NCBI RefSeq assembly: GCF_003337375.1
Contig: NZ_QPJD01000010.1
Coordinates: 124,001 to 188,000, forward strand
From: Paenibacillus prosopidis
GTDB lineage: Bacteria > Bacillota > Bacilli > Paenibacillales > Paenibacillaceae
Length of the DNA stretch: 64,000 nucleotides
Direction of reading: 5' to 3'
The notes beneath the pieces were generated by a model. That model saw only the letters and a program-made list of their open reading frames with translations. It had not been told where the DNA came from and made no database searches. Position 1 is the stretch's first letter; each line of letters begins with the position of its first letter. Shown here one piece after another: positions 25,555-34,516 of this stretch. The translations under genes and the position numbers were made by a program.

Positions 25555-26532
25555 TTGCGCAAATTTGTTATTTTAAGTTTGTTTGCCGGATGCTTAGTTA
25601 TTTTGTTCTTTACGCTGACGTCGATGATAAAAGTGTTTTCCTCTGATTTAATCGAGCCTGCAATGATGGCTGAACAGGATCACGGCTACAGGCTCGTACT
25701 AATTACGCTTGAGCTCGACACCCCGTTCTGGGCGAAGGTCGAGCAAGGCGCTATGGCTGCCGCTAAGCGGAATGGAGTCAGCCTTGAAGTATGGGGAACC
25801 TACGGAACGAATCGGGATGATTTTCTCAAAAATATAGAAATTGCCATAGCGTCTAAAGTTGACGGCATTATCGTGCAGGGGCTTGATACCGATGAGTTCA
25901 AAAGCTTGACGAAGGTAAAGGCCGCAGGCAGCGGCATCCCGGTCATTACCGTCGCCAATGACGTGCCTATGAATGAGAGTTTGCGCCGTACGTACGTCGG
26001 GTCGGATCACTTGGAAGCGGGCAGCATGATTGCGCGCCAGCTCGTGTCTGACATGGGCTTTGCCGGCAAAGTCGTATTGATGGTGTCGGACCGGCAGGAG
26101 TATTTTCAACGTTCCCGCCTGACAGGCATTTTGGAAGTACTGGGGCAATATTCCGACATCGAGACAAAGATCGTCGCGGCAGGCGATTCACGCGAGGATG
26201 TGGCGGAGGCAACGAATCTGCTGCTTAACGAGGAGCCGGATACGGATGCTTTTATAGCGGTATCGGCCAATCACGCCGGCTCGATTATTCAGGAAATTAG
26301 CAAACGTATGCAGGTCGACAACTTTTTCATCTACTCGTTCGATGACAGTCCGGAGACATTGAACCTTATGCAGCAAGGCGAAATTGATGCGTTGATTGCC
26401 CAATCGCCGGAAACGATGGGTGAGGAGAGTGTTACACATATGATAAAATGGCTGACCGGCGAGCAGGTACCCTTAAATCCCGATGGTTATTTTACAGATA
26501 TACGGGTGCTTCGGACGGAGGATACACCATGA
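25555..26532 (+). CDS. Membrane-anchored sugar-binding protein, co-sensor of the histidine kinase
   Basis: 325 residues: an N-terminal membrane anchor (FVILSLFAGCLVILFFTLTSMIKVF) without a lipobox, then a periplasmic-binding-like type 1 domain (YRLVLITLELDTPFWAKVEQGA, IIVQGLDTDEF, GIPVITVANDVP, FIYSFDDSPETLNLMQQGEIDALIAQSP). TTG 25555 follows GGGGG by eight bases; the frame extends back to 25489. Its stop overlaps the kinase start (ATGA), so the two are made together. In such Paenibacillus-type operons this protein is thought to present the sugar to the kinase rather than to an importer. Confidence 0.85.
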   Translation: MRKFVILSLFAGCLVILFFTLTSMIKVFSSDLIEPAMMAEQDHGYRLVLITLELDTPFWAKVEQGAMAAAKRNGVSLEVWGTYGTNRDDFLKNIEIAIASKVDGIIVQGLDTDEFKSLTKVKAAGSGIPVITVANDVPMNESLRRTYVGSDHLEAGSMIARQLVSDMGFAGKVVLMVSDRQEYFQRSRLTGILEVLGQYSDIETKIVAAGDSREDVAEATNLLLNEEPDTDAFIAVSANHAGSIIQEISKRMQVDNFFIYSFDDSPETLNLMQQGEIDALIAQSPETMGEESVTHMIKWLTGEQVPLNPDGYFTDIRVLRTEDTP

Positions 26533-27980
26533 ACGGCATACAGCGAAAAATATTGACGATGTCGGCAATTGTGCTGTTTATTATGGTCACGATTTGGGTG
26601 GTGCTCACCTATTACAACCAGAAGACCCAGGAGCAGTACAACGATATATTGCAGCGTTATTTGCGTATGAATGAAGTGACGGACCGCAGTCATCAGACGA
26701 TTATCGCTTTGAACGATTATTTGCAAAAGCCGTCGTCGTTTAAGCTGGATACTCTTAATCAGAGCAAGGAAAGCGTGGTGCTGGCGAAGCTGCAGACTTC
26801 GAACCTGCGCAACAAAGACAATGCGTTTACGCTGACGAATTATATTCATATGATCGATAGCTTAGTCGAAGCGGCAGACTTGTCGGTTATGTTTCACGGG
26901 CAAAATAACGGTGAGCAATCGGCTGAGAAGTTTGAGGAAGCAACACGCATTGAAAAATATATCGCAGAAACGACGATTACGCTGATCGATAAGGAGGTTC
27001 GGACGTACGATACGTTTTACCGCGGCATTATTGAGCAGAGCACCGAGCTGAAGCGGCTTGGCTTATGGCTGCTTTCGTTAATAACGATTATTTTGCTGCT
27101 GTTTACCTATTGGTTTTCCCTCAGCATTACGAGACCGATCCATAAGCTGACGATAGCTGCCAGAGAATTGTCGCGGGGCCGTTTCGATAAGCCAATAGAA
27201 ATACACTCCAACGATGAAATTTCATTCCTCGCCAAAACGTTTGACCGCATGCGCGTTAACATCAACAATTTGATATCCGAAATCCAGCAGAAGGCGCAGC
27301 TCGAAAGCGAGCTGCAGCAAAGCAAGCTGCTTCTGAAGGAAAGCCAGCTCAGAAGCCTGCAGAGTCAAATCAATCCTCATTTCTTATTCAACACCTTGGA
27401 CACGTTGTCGAAAAAGGCTTATTTGGAAGGCTCGGAGGAAACGAGCGATCTCATTGCTAATGTAGCGGGCTTATTGCGTTACAATTTGCGCCAGCTGGAC
27501 CGGGCGGTCTCGCTTCATGATGAGCTGTCCATCATACTGAAATATACCGAAATTCAGAGCGCACGGTTTACGGACCGGCTAAGGTTCGTGCATGAAGTAG
27601 ACGAGGGCTGCTTACAGCTGCAGCTTCCTTGCTTGACTCTTCAGCCCATTATCGAAAATGCGGTTATTCATGCTGTCGAGCCGCTTGAAGAAGGCGGTAC
27701 GATTTCGCTTCGTATTTACGCGGAAGAAGAGCGAGTTATGATTGAAATCGAAGATGACGGCGCAGGCATGTCGGAAGAGAAGATTAGACATATTTTGACG
27801 GAGAGCGGCTCTTCGGAGGGGGCTGGCCATTCAACCGGTATCGGCTTTAGCAACGTTGTAAAGCGGCTGCGGCTGTTTGTCGGTGCCGACGATGTGATCG
27901 ACATTGAAAGCGCGCCTAACTGCGGGACGAAGGTGACGATCAAAATTCCAAAGGAGAGGAGATTTGGCGGATATGCTTAA
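26529..27980 (+). CDS. Sensor histidine kinase, YesM/LytS type
   Basis: 483 residues. TM1 at about 9-29, extracellular sensor region to about 175, TM2 at about 176-196, HAMP linker (SITRPIHKLTIAARELSRG), coiled coil, then a His_kinase domain with phosphorylated His in SQINPHFLFNTLDTLSKK and a HATPase_c domain (IENAVIHAV N box, EIEDDGAGM G1 box, GIGFSNVVKRL). It starts inside the stop of the preceding gene and overlaps the response regulator start, so three sensor genes are translationally coupled. Confidence 0.95.
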   Translation: MNGIQRKILTMSAIVLFIMVTIWVVLTYYNQKTQEQYNDILQRYLRMNEVTDRSHQTIIALNDYLQKPSSFKLDTLNQSKESVVLAKLQTSNLRNKDNAFTLTNYIHMIDSLVEAADLSVMFHGQNNGEQSAEKFEEATRIEKYIAETTITLIDKEVRTYDTFYRGIIEQSTELKRLGLWLLSLITIILLLFTYWFSLSITRPIHKLTIAARELSRGRFDKPIEIHSNDEISFLAKTFDRMRVNINNLISEIQQKAQLESELQQSKLLLKESQLRSLQSQINPHFLFNTLDTLSKKAYLEGSEETSDLIANVAGLLRYNLRQLDRAVSLHDELSIILKYTEIQSARFTDRLRFVHEVDEGCLQLQLPCLTLQPIIENAVIHAVEPLEEGGTISLRIYAEEERVMIEIEDDGAGMSEEKIRHILTESGSSEGAGHSTGIGFSNVVKRLRLFVGADDVIDIESAPNCGTKVTIKIPKERRFGGYA

Positions 27981-29520
27981 ATTGTTAATCGTGGATGATG
28001 AGCAGGTGGAGCGCGAAGGGCTTCAGGCCATTTTACAAAAAGGATTTCCGGCATTCCGGTTTGAACAGGCGAAAAATGGAGCTAGAGCGGTTGAGAAAGC
28101 CATGGAGTGGCAGCCCGATCTCATTCTGATGGATATCAAAATGCCTGGCTTGAACGGAGTAGAGGCGATTGAGCGGATTAAGGATTTCCTGCCGACAGCG
28201 AAATTTATTATGGTAACGGCGTATGATACGTTCGAATATGCAAGACAGGCTATTAAGCTGGGTGTTAGGGATTATTTACTAAAGCCGAGCAAAGCGAGTG
28301 AAATCATAGCAACCGTTGGAAAGGTTATCGAGGAAATAGAACGGGAACGAAGCGAGAGAGAGCAGCGGAAATATGAGGAAACGGCGCTTCAAAAAGTGAT
28401 GCCGCTTGTGGAGTCCGACGTCGTGACGCAGCTGCTTTTCGACCATGTGCACGATGTGCATATCGACGACATGCTCGGACTGCTGGGCGGAAATTCGAAC
28501 GGCGAAGTGTTCGTTATGCTCGTTACGCTGCAAAGCGAGGCGGCGACAGAGACGTTATACTCCGCTGTCAAAGAGAAGGTAAGACAAACTGAAAGCGGCT
28601 GGGTCGGAGCTATGTCTGGCCGTCAGATACCGGTCGTCGTCTTTCGGGAAGCCGGCAAAACGCATCGCTCCCAAGCAGCCGCGCTTGTGCAACAGCTGCT
28701 TATGCAGCAGCAACGGGACGCAGGCAGCGACTTTTTTGTCGGGATCGGTAATCCATACGGCGGGCTGGTCAATGTAAGGTTGTCCTATCAAGAGGCTTTG
28801 TTAGCAACAGCGCATACGGGACTTCCAGCCAAGCATCGGTTTTATAGCGATATGGAGGCACGAGGCGAATTCGCAGGCGGTTATCAGGATAAACAAACGG
28901 AGAAGCGGTTCGTTGACAGCATTCGTCTGGGGCAGTGGGACTCGGTGAGGAAGACCGTTATGGATCTTATTGATTTGCATGACAAAAATAACGCAGCGCT
29001 GGCGCAGTCCGGACAATGGGTGCTGGAGCGGCTGTGGATTATTGCGCGTGTAGCGATGGAAATGGGCTTCGAGGTGGAGAAGCCGTTGTTTTCGTTTCAG
29101 GTGAAGCAGTATCAGCAGCTGCGCGCAGAGACGGACTGCTTGCTTAACAAGCTCATTGAAGCCATTATCACTCATCAGAACCGGGTGCAGCCTGATGCCG
29201 TAGGACAAATGAAGCAATACATTTTGGAGCATTCGCGGCAGGACATTTCACTTGAGCTGATGGCGAAGCGAATCGGACTAAGTCCTTTCTATATGAGCAA
29301 AATGTTCAAGGAGCAGGCAGGCATCAATTATATCGATTTCCTAACCGAATGCAGAATTGAAAGAGCAAAGACGCTGATGTCTGATCCTGCGTTAAGCTTA
29401 AAGGAAATTACGTTCGAGGTCGGATACCATGATCCGAATTACTTCAGTAAAGTGTTCAAAAAAATGTGCGGCGCGTCGCCGACCGACTACCGAAAGGCGA
29501 TTCTCGGCTCAAAAAGGTGA
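27964..29520 (+). CDS. Response regulator with AraC output domain, YesN type
   Basis: 518 residues: receiver domain 1-120 with phosphorylated Asp in DLILMDIKMPG, TAYDTFEYA and the conserved Lys in YLLKPSKAS; a middle domain of unknown function; C-terminal AraC double helix-turn-helix from about 415 (DISLELMAKRIGLSPFYMSKMF, EITFEVGYHDPNYFSKVFKK). The start is TTG 27964 (AAGGAG seven bases before) or ATG 27973. It probably activates the downstream binding-protein/ABC operon. Confidence 0.95.
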   Translation: MADMLKLLIVDDEQVEREGLQAILQKGFPAFRFEQAKNGARAVEKAMEWQPDLILMDIKMPGLNGVEAIERIKDFLPTAKFIMVTAYDTFEYARQAIKLGVRDYLLKPSKASEIIATVGKVIEEIERERSEREQRKYEETALQKVMPLVESDVVTQLLFDHVHDVHIDDMLGLLGGNSNGEVFVMLVTLQSEAATETLYSAVKEKVRQTESGWVGAMSGRQIPVVVFREAGKTHRSQAAALVQQLLMQQQRDAGSDFFVGIGNPYGGLVNVRLSYQEALLATAHTGLPAKHRFYSDMEARGEFAGGYQDKQTEKRFVDSIRLGQWDSVRKTVMDLIDLHDKNNAALAQSGQWVLERLWIIARVAMEMGFEVEKPLFSFQVKQYQQLRAETDCLLNKLIEAIITHQNRVQPDAVGQMKQYILEHSRQDISLELMAKRIGLSPFYMSKMFKEQAGINYIDFLTECRIERAKTLMSDPALSLKEITFEVGYHDPNYFSKVFKKMCGASPTDYRKAILGSKR

Positions 29521-29613
29521 TGGACTGGCGTCACATTAAAAAAGTGCAGACGATAGCAAAAGAGTACTGGAACAACTTCGCTCGCTGTTCGTTTGACCGT
29601 GCTATATTTCAAA

Positions 29614-29627
29614 TGTAAGCAGTTACA
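29614..29627. promoter_or_regulatory. Palindrome upstream of xylF-type gene
   Basis: TGTAAGCAGTTACA, 27 bases before the binding-protein start codon. It resembles cre except for the two central bases (AG instead of CG-type centre), so it could be a weak cre site or another operator. Confidence 0.4.
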
Positions 29628-29653
29628 TTTCGTGAGATAAGGGAGCGAAGAAA

Positions 29654-30754
29654 ATGGGGAAAAGGTTTACTAAAAGCGGGGTTTTGGCGTTTGTATTAGC
29701 TTTGGTACTTGTGCTGTCGGCTTGCGGCGGGGCAGGCGGTAGCGGAAATGGGGACGCGGAGTCGAACAACAAAGAGACGGTAGCTAACGTAAACGAGGGG
29801 AAAACCGAGGGTGACGACAAAATTGTAATCGGATTCTCGCTGGATACGCTGCAGGAAGAACGCTGGCAGCGCGACCGTGACTTATTTATTGCAGCAGCCG
29901 AGGCGCTTGGCGCTCAGGTGGAGGTGCAGGCAGCGAACAGCGACGACGCGAAGCAAATCGCGCAAGCGGAAAATTTAATCAGCCAAGGCGTCGACGTTCT
30001 TGTCGTCGTGCCGCATAATGCGGAAGCAACAGCAGCTATTGTGGAAAAAGCGCACGCCGCAGGCATTAAAGTACTCGCTTACGACCGTTTGATCAAAAAC
30101 TCCGATCTTGATCTGTATGTTTCCTTCGACAATGAAAAGGTTGGCGAAATGCAAGCCGAAGCGATTGTTAAACTTGCTCCAAAGGGCAAATTTGTTTACA
30201 TCGGCGGTTCAGAGACAGATAACAACGCCCATTTATTTAAGAAAGGCGCCTTTAATATTTTGCAGCCGTTAATTGACAGCGGCGATATTCAAGTCGTATT
30301 CGACCAATGGACAAAGGATTGGAACCCGGCGAACGCACTTGCGAACATGGAGAACGCACTTACGGCGAATGACAATAAAATTGACGCAGTAGTCGCAGCG
30401 AACGACGGAACGGCGGGCGGCGTTATTCAAGCTTTGGCAGCGCAGGGGCTGGAGGGCAAAATTCCGGTATCCGGCCAAGACGCTGAGCTTGCGGCAGCTC
30501 AACGAATCGTGGAAGGCACGCAAACGATGACGGTGTATAAACCGATTAAAGATTTGGCTGAGAAAGCGGCAGATCTTGCGGTGAAGCTGGCGAAAGGCGA
30601 GGATGTCGGCGCCGACAAGACGGTAAACAACGGCAAAATCGACGTTCCTTCCGTCCTTCTTGATCCAAAAGCGGTGGACAAATCGAATATCGATGCAACC
30701 GTTATTGCGGATGGCTTCCATTCCAAAGAAGACGTATACAAAAACGTGAAATAA
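29654..30754 (+). CDS. xylF: Sugar-binding lipoprotein, XylF type
   Basis: 366 residues. The lipoprotein signal ends LVLSACGGAGG, followed by a low-complexity linker and a type 1 sugar-binding domain (IVIGFSLDTLQEERWQRDRDLF, VLVVVPHNAEATAAIVEKAH, VLAYDRLIKNSDLDLYVSFDN, VVAANDGTAGGVIQAL, VSGQDAELAAAQRIVEG). These motifs match D-xylose-binding XylF. No xylA or xylB lies in the window, so the true sugar could be another pentose or deoxysugar. First gene of the importer operon; the response regulator above probably controls it. Confidence 0.9.
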   Translation: MGKRFTKSGVLAFVLALVLVLSACGGAGGSGNGDAESNNKETVANVNEGKTEGDDKIVIGFSLDTLQEERWQRDRDLFIAAAEALGAQVEVQAANSDDAKQIAQAENLISQGVDVLVVVPHNAEATAAIVEKAHAAGIKVLAYDRLIKNSDLDLYVSFDNEKVGEMQAEAIVKLAPKGKFVYIGGSETDNNAHLFKKGAFNILQPLIDSGDIQVVFDQWTKDWNPANALANMENALTANDNKIDAVVAANDGTAGGVIQALAAQGLEGKIPVSGQDAELAAAQRIVEGTQTMTVYKPIKDLAEKAADLAVKLAKGEDVGADKTVNNGKIDVPSVLLDPKAVDKSNIDATVIADGFHSKEDVYKNVK

Positions 30755-30769
30755 CTTTTTGGCGGGAGA

Positions 30770-30811
30770 GGGGAAGAAGCGATGGCGTGCCATGACGCTC
30801 TTCCCCTTTTT
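30770..30811 (+). terminator. Intra-operon terminator between xylF and xylG
   Basis: GGGGAAG (30770-30776) plus AGCG pair with CGCT plus CTTCCCC (30800-30806), then five T. Partial read-through would give more binding protein than ATPase, and the stem would also protect the xylF message. Confidence 0.75.
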
Positions 30812-30834
30812 GCCATCCGCGAGGTGACCATTCC

Positions 30835-32358
30835 ATGACGGCGGTTTTAGAAATGCGTAATATAACGAAGCAGTTTCCCGGCGTTAAGGCGCTGAACGAT
30901 GTTACCTTTTCAGTGAAAAAAGGCGAGGTTCACGCGTTATGCGGCGAGAACGGCGCAGGAAAGTCGACTTTAATGAAGGTGCTAAGCGGTTTATATCCGC
31001 ACGGCACATACGTTGGGCAAATTCTTATTAACGGCGAAGAGAAGCGGTTCGGCGCTATTAAGGATGCTGAAGTGGCGGGCATTTCCATTATTTATCAGGA
31101 GCTTGCTCTAGTGAAGGAATTAACGATTGGCGAAAATTTATTTCTGGGCAAGGAACCGGCCGTATTCGGCATCATCAATTGGGAGCGGGTGTTCAAGGAG
31201 AGCGAACGCTGGCTGAAGGAAGTCGGTCTGCATGATGTTAATCCGGAGCAGCCCATCGGCGGACTCGGTATCGGAAAGCAGCAGCAGATTGAAATTGCTA
31301 AGGCGTTGTCGAAGAATGCGAACATCCTCATTCTAGATGAACCGACTGCGGCTTTGACGGAACAAGAGGTTGATATTTTACTCGATATATTGCGTGAGTT
31401 TAAGAAGCGGGGCGTAACCTGCATCTATATTTCTCATAAGCTTAATGAGGTTTTCGCGGTTGCGGATACGGTCACTGTGCTGCGGGACGGACAGACGGTC
31501 GGGACCTTTCCAATAGCGGAAATGAATGAGGATAAAGTGATATCGCTCATGGTCGGACGTGAGCTGAAGGAACGGTTTCCCCGCATTGAGGCTAACCCTG
31601 GAGACGTGGTGCTCAAGGTTACCGATTATACGGTCATGAACCCTGAACGTCAGGGTAAGAAGGTGATCGACAACCTTAGCTTTGAGGTGCGTAAGGGAGA
31701 AATACTCGGCATTGCCGGCTTGATGGGAGCAGGGCGAACAGAGCTCGTGATGAGCTTATTCGGCTCGTACGCAGGACAAAATTTTGGTACCGTCGAAATC
31801 GAAGGCAAGCCCGTCAAGCTGAAAAATACGCAGCAGGCGATTAAAGCGGGATTGGCGCTCGTATCGGAGGATCGGAAAAAATACGGTCTCGTGCTAGGCA
31901 TGGATATTAAGAGCAACGTGAGTATGGCGAGCCTAGGCGCAATATCCTCCGGAGGCATTCTTCGGCCTAACGAGGAAATCGCGGCAGGCAATCAATATTT
32001 GCGTTCGCTGCGGGTGAAAGCGAATTCGGTTGAGACCATCGTCGGTACCTTAAGCGGCGGTAATCAGCAGAAGGTCGTTCTCGGCAAGTGGCTGATGACA
32101 AACCCGAAAATTCTTATTTTGGACGAACCGACGCGCGGCATCGATGTCGGTGCCAAATTCGAAATTTATAACATTATGAACGATTTAATACGGCAGGGCG
32201 TCTCGATCATTATGGTATCGTCCGAGCTGCCTGAGCTGCTTGGGATGAGCCATCGCATCATCGTCATTTCGGAAGGCAAACGCACAGGTGAGTTTCAAGC
32301 GGAAGAGGCGACGCAAGAAATGATTATGACGGCCGCAACAGGAGGGAAAGGACTATGA
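30835..32358 (+). CDS. xylG: Sugar ABC transporter ATPase with two nucleotide-binding domains, XylG type
   Basis: 507 residues with two ABC domains. The first has Walker A GENGAGKSTLMK, signature-region GGLGIGKQQQIEIAKAL and Walker B ILILDEPTAAL. The second has a degenerate Walker A (GLMGAGRTELV), good signature LSGGNQQKVVLGKWL and ILILDEPTRGID. This asymmetric pattern is normal for CUT2 importers. The closing ATGA overlaps the permease start. Confidence 0.95.
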   Translation: MTAVLEMRNITKQFPGVKALNDVTFSVKKGEVHALCGENGAGKSTLMKVLSGLYPHGTYVGQILINGEEKRFGAIKDAEVAGISIIYQELALVKELTIGENLFLGKEPAVFGIINWERVFKESERWLKEVGLHDVNPEQPIGGLGIGKQQQIEIAKALSKNANILILDEPTAALTEQEVDILLDILREFKKRGVTCIYISHKLNEVFAVADTVTVLRDGQTVGTFPIAEMNEDKVISLMVGRELKERFPRIEANPGDVVLKVTDYTVMNPERQGKKVIDNLSFEVRKGEILGIAGLMGAGRTELVMSLFGSYAGQNFGTVEIEGKPVKLKNTQQAIKAGLALVSEDRKKYGLVLGMDIKSNVSMASLGAISSGGILRPNEEIAAGNQYLRSLRVKANSVETIVGTLSGGNQQKVVLGKWLMTNPKILILDEPTRGIDVGAKFEIYNIMNDLIRQGVSIIMVSSELPELLGMSHRIIVISEGKRTGEFQAEEATQEMIMTAATGGKGL

Positions 32359-33533
32359 GTATAAATCAGGAGACCGTATTAAGCCAGTCCAAAATAAAGC
32401 AGCGCCCGAACTGGTTTAAATTCGATGTCCGTGCATATACGATGATCGGAGCGTTATTGTCCATTTGGGTTTTGTTTTCGCTGCTGCATGACCGCTTTTT
32501 GTCGCCTACGAACCTATCCAATTTATTTTTGCAAATGTCCGTAACGTCAATTCTGGCGATTGGAATGGTGCTCGTTATCGTTGCAGGGCAGATCGATTTG
32601 TCTGTTGGATCGCTCGTCGGCTTGACGGGAGGCATAGCGGCTATTCTTAATGTGTGGTACGAATGGAACACGATTCCAGTCATCCTTGCGACCTTAGGGA
32701 TTGGCGCAGCGATAGGATTTATTCAAGGCTGGATTATTGCATACCGGGCTGTGCCGGCTTTTATCGTTACCTTAGGCGGAATGCTTATATTTAGAGGTGT
32801 TTTATTTGGTACAACCGGCAGTGTCACGATTGCACCGCTGACGCCTTCCATGAAGGCGATCGGTCAATCCTATGTGGGCGATGTAATTGGCTGGGTATTT
32901 GGGATCGCCGCTTTGGCGGTTGCCGGATATCTTGTGATGCGAAAGCGTGCGGCAAGAGCGAAGTTCGGCTTCGATGTGGAGCCGTTTGCGGTAAGCGTAC
33001 TCCGCCTTGGGGTAATAGGAGCGCTAGTCATCGGCTTTGTCTATCTAATGAATAGCTATAAGGGCATTCCTGTCCCGTTCGTCATGGTTATTGTGTTGGC
33101 GTTGATTTTCACGTTCATATCGCGGAATACGACATTCGGTCGTCAGGTGTATGCAATAGGCGGCAATGCCGAGGCTGCGCGCTTATCCGGTATTAACATT
33201 AAGCGGCGAATCCTGCTTGTTTTCGTACTGTGCAATACGCTTGCTGCAATTGCGGCGCTCGTGCTGACTGCACGCTTAAACGCGGCGACGATGAGCTCCG
33301 GTCAAAACTACGAGCTCGATGCGATCGCGGCATGCGTCATTGGGGGCACGAGCCTGATGGGCGGGACCGGCACCATCGTCGGCGCCATTATCGGCGCGCT
33401 CGTCATGGCCAGTCTCGACAACGGCATGAGCTTGATGAACCTGGAATCTTTCTGGCAGTATATCGTCAAAGGCGGCATCTTGATTCTTGCGGTGTATGTG
33501 GATATTTATACGCGGCAGCGGAAGAAGGTATAA
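32355..33533 (+). CDS. xylH: Sugar ABC transporter permease, XylH type
   Basis: 392 residues with about ten membrane segments, a CUT2 family permease. Marks: [36 protein letters not shown], the EAA-like region [23 protein letters not shown] and [21 protein letters not shown]. It overlaps xylG by four bases and closes the operon. Confidence 0.95.
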   Translation: MSINQETVLSQSKIKQRPNWFKFDVRAYTMIGALLSIWVLFSLLHDRFLSPTNLSNLFLQMSVTSILAIGMVLVIVAGQIDLSVGSLVGLTGGIAAILNVWYEWNTIPVILATLGIGAAIGFIQGWIIAYRAVPAFIVTLGGMLIFRGVLFGTTGSVTIAPLTPSMKAIGQSYVGDVIGWVFGIAALAVAGYLVMRKRAARAKFGFDVEPFAVSVLRLGVIGALVIGFVYLMNSYKGIPVPFVMVIVLALIFTFISRNTTFGRQVYAIGGNAEAARLSGINIKRRILLVFVLCNTLAAIAALVLTARLNAATMSSGQNYELDAIAACVIGGTSLMGGTGTIVGAIIGALVMASLDNGMSLMNLESFWQYIVKGGILILAVYVDIYTRQRKKV

Positions 33534-33540
33534 GAGGATC

Positions 33541-33577
33541 AGGTCATTTAAGTGGCAAAATCAATTTAAATGACCTG
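33541..33577 (+). terminator. Probable terminator of the xylFGH-type operon
   Basis: AGGTCATTTAA and TTTAAATGACCT pair around a 13-base loop; the following T run is short, so it is only a moderate candidate. Confidence 0.5.
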
Positions 33578-33604
33578 TTTCCATGATGATATACAGCAGC
33601 ACTC

Positions 33605-34147
33605 TTAGGAGTCGGTTAGATAATCCTCGCGTAAAATTCCGTAATAGGAGATATCCTCGTACACATCCCATTTCAGAAAATGCTGACGGAAGGTGCCTTC
33701 ATATTGCATCCCGATTTTTTTCATAACGTTGGATGAAGCGGGATTCTTTGTCATGGCTGCTGCATGGATTTTATTGAGCTTAAGCTCTTCAAAGCCATAT
33801 TGAGCAATTCGCTTGACCCCTTCAGTAACGTAGCCTTGGTTCCAGAAGCGTTTTCCCAGCCAATAACCTAACTCGGCCCGGTTATTTTTTTTATCAAGCT
33901 GCATGCCGATGGATCCCATAAATTCATTGCTTTCTTTATGTATGATGGCAAAGGAGAAGCCGTCCCCGTTTTGAGCAGCCTCTGTCCGCCGATGAATAAA
34001 GGCTTCTGCAGATCCCTTTGGATAAGGATAAGGAATGTTTAGTGTCGTTCGTGCAATGTCATGGTCATTGATTAACAATTCCAACGCTTCAGAATCGCCT
34101 ACTTCCAATAGTCGAAGAGTTAACCTTTCCGTATGAAAAACTGGCAC
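33605..34147 (-). CDS. GNAT acetyltransferase, RimJ/RimL type
   Basis: 180 residues from GTG 34147, which lies eight bases after GGAGG; the frame extends 21 codons further without a ribosome site. Begins VFHTERLTLRLLE like ribosomal-protein acetyltransferases, with MGSIGMQLDKKNNRAELGYWLGKRFWNQGYVTEGVKRI as the acetyl-CoA region and NPASSNVMKKIGMQYEGTFR at the end. The substrate is unknown. Confidence 0.88.
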   Translation of the reverse strand: MPVFHTERLTLRLLEVGDSEALELLINDHDIARTTLNIPYPYPKGSAEAFIHRRTEAAQNGDGFSFAIIHKESNEFMGSIGMQLDKKNNRAELGYWLGKRFWNQGYVTEGVKRIAQYGFEELKLNKIHAAAMTKNPASSNVMKKIGMQYEGTFRQHFLKWDVYEDISYYGILREDYLTDS

Positions 34148-34276
34148 AACACACACCTCCAAAAGAATGTAAATTTCTACTAAGTATAAAGGAATTTCTG
34201 GGAGATTCAATAGTTATATAAGTATCCGAACCGAAAAACCTCCTGTTCATCCTTACCGGTGCGAAGGGTTGCGGAA

Positions 34277-34450
34277 TCAAGTTTGATTCTTTAGGAAGGA
34301 TCCAAACCCCGTATCCTCAGCGATTTTGCCGATAGGGTCATTGGTATGGATAAGCAGCCGCTTCGCTTGGCTCGATACGATGCCTCGTTAACTAGTCGAG
34401 TGGGGTGCAGCCGAACGTTTTCTTCATGCAAACGGCAATATAATCGGAAG
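34277..34450 (-). pseudogene. Relic of an AraC-family regulator C-terminus
   Basis: Read on the minus strand in shifting frames: SDYIAVCMKKTFGCTPL (about 34448-34398), then LTRHRIE, then LLIHTNDPIGKIAEDTGFGS and a stop at 34277. In this order these are the recognisable pieces of an AraC-type DNA-binding domain, separated by stops and at least one frameshift. No intact gene remains. It lies just downstream of the intact AraC gene at 34516-35400, so it may be a decayed relative or duplicate. Confidence 0.7.
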
Positions 34451-34489
34451 TCGATTAGCCGGAGATTATAGCCCCTCTATCGAACTAAA

Positions 34490-34516
34490 GCAAAGGCCGC
34501 TCCAACAGAGCGGCCC
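34490..34516 (-). terminator. Terminator after AraC-family gene
   Basis: GGCCGCTC and GAGCGGCC pair around a short loop, followed on the minus strand by TTTGCTTT; it touches the stop of the upstream gene. Confidence 0.6.
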
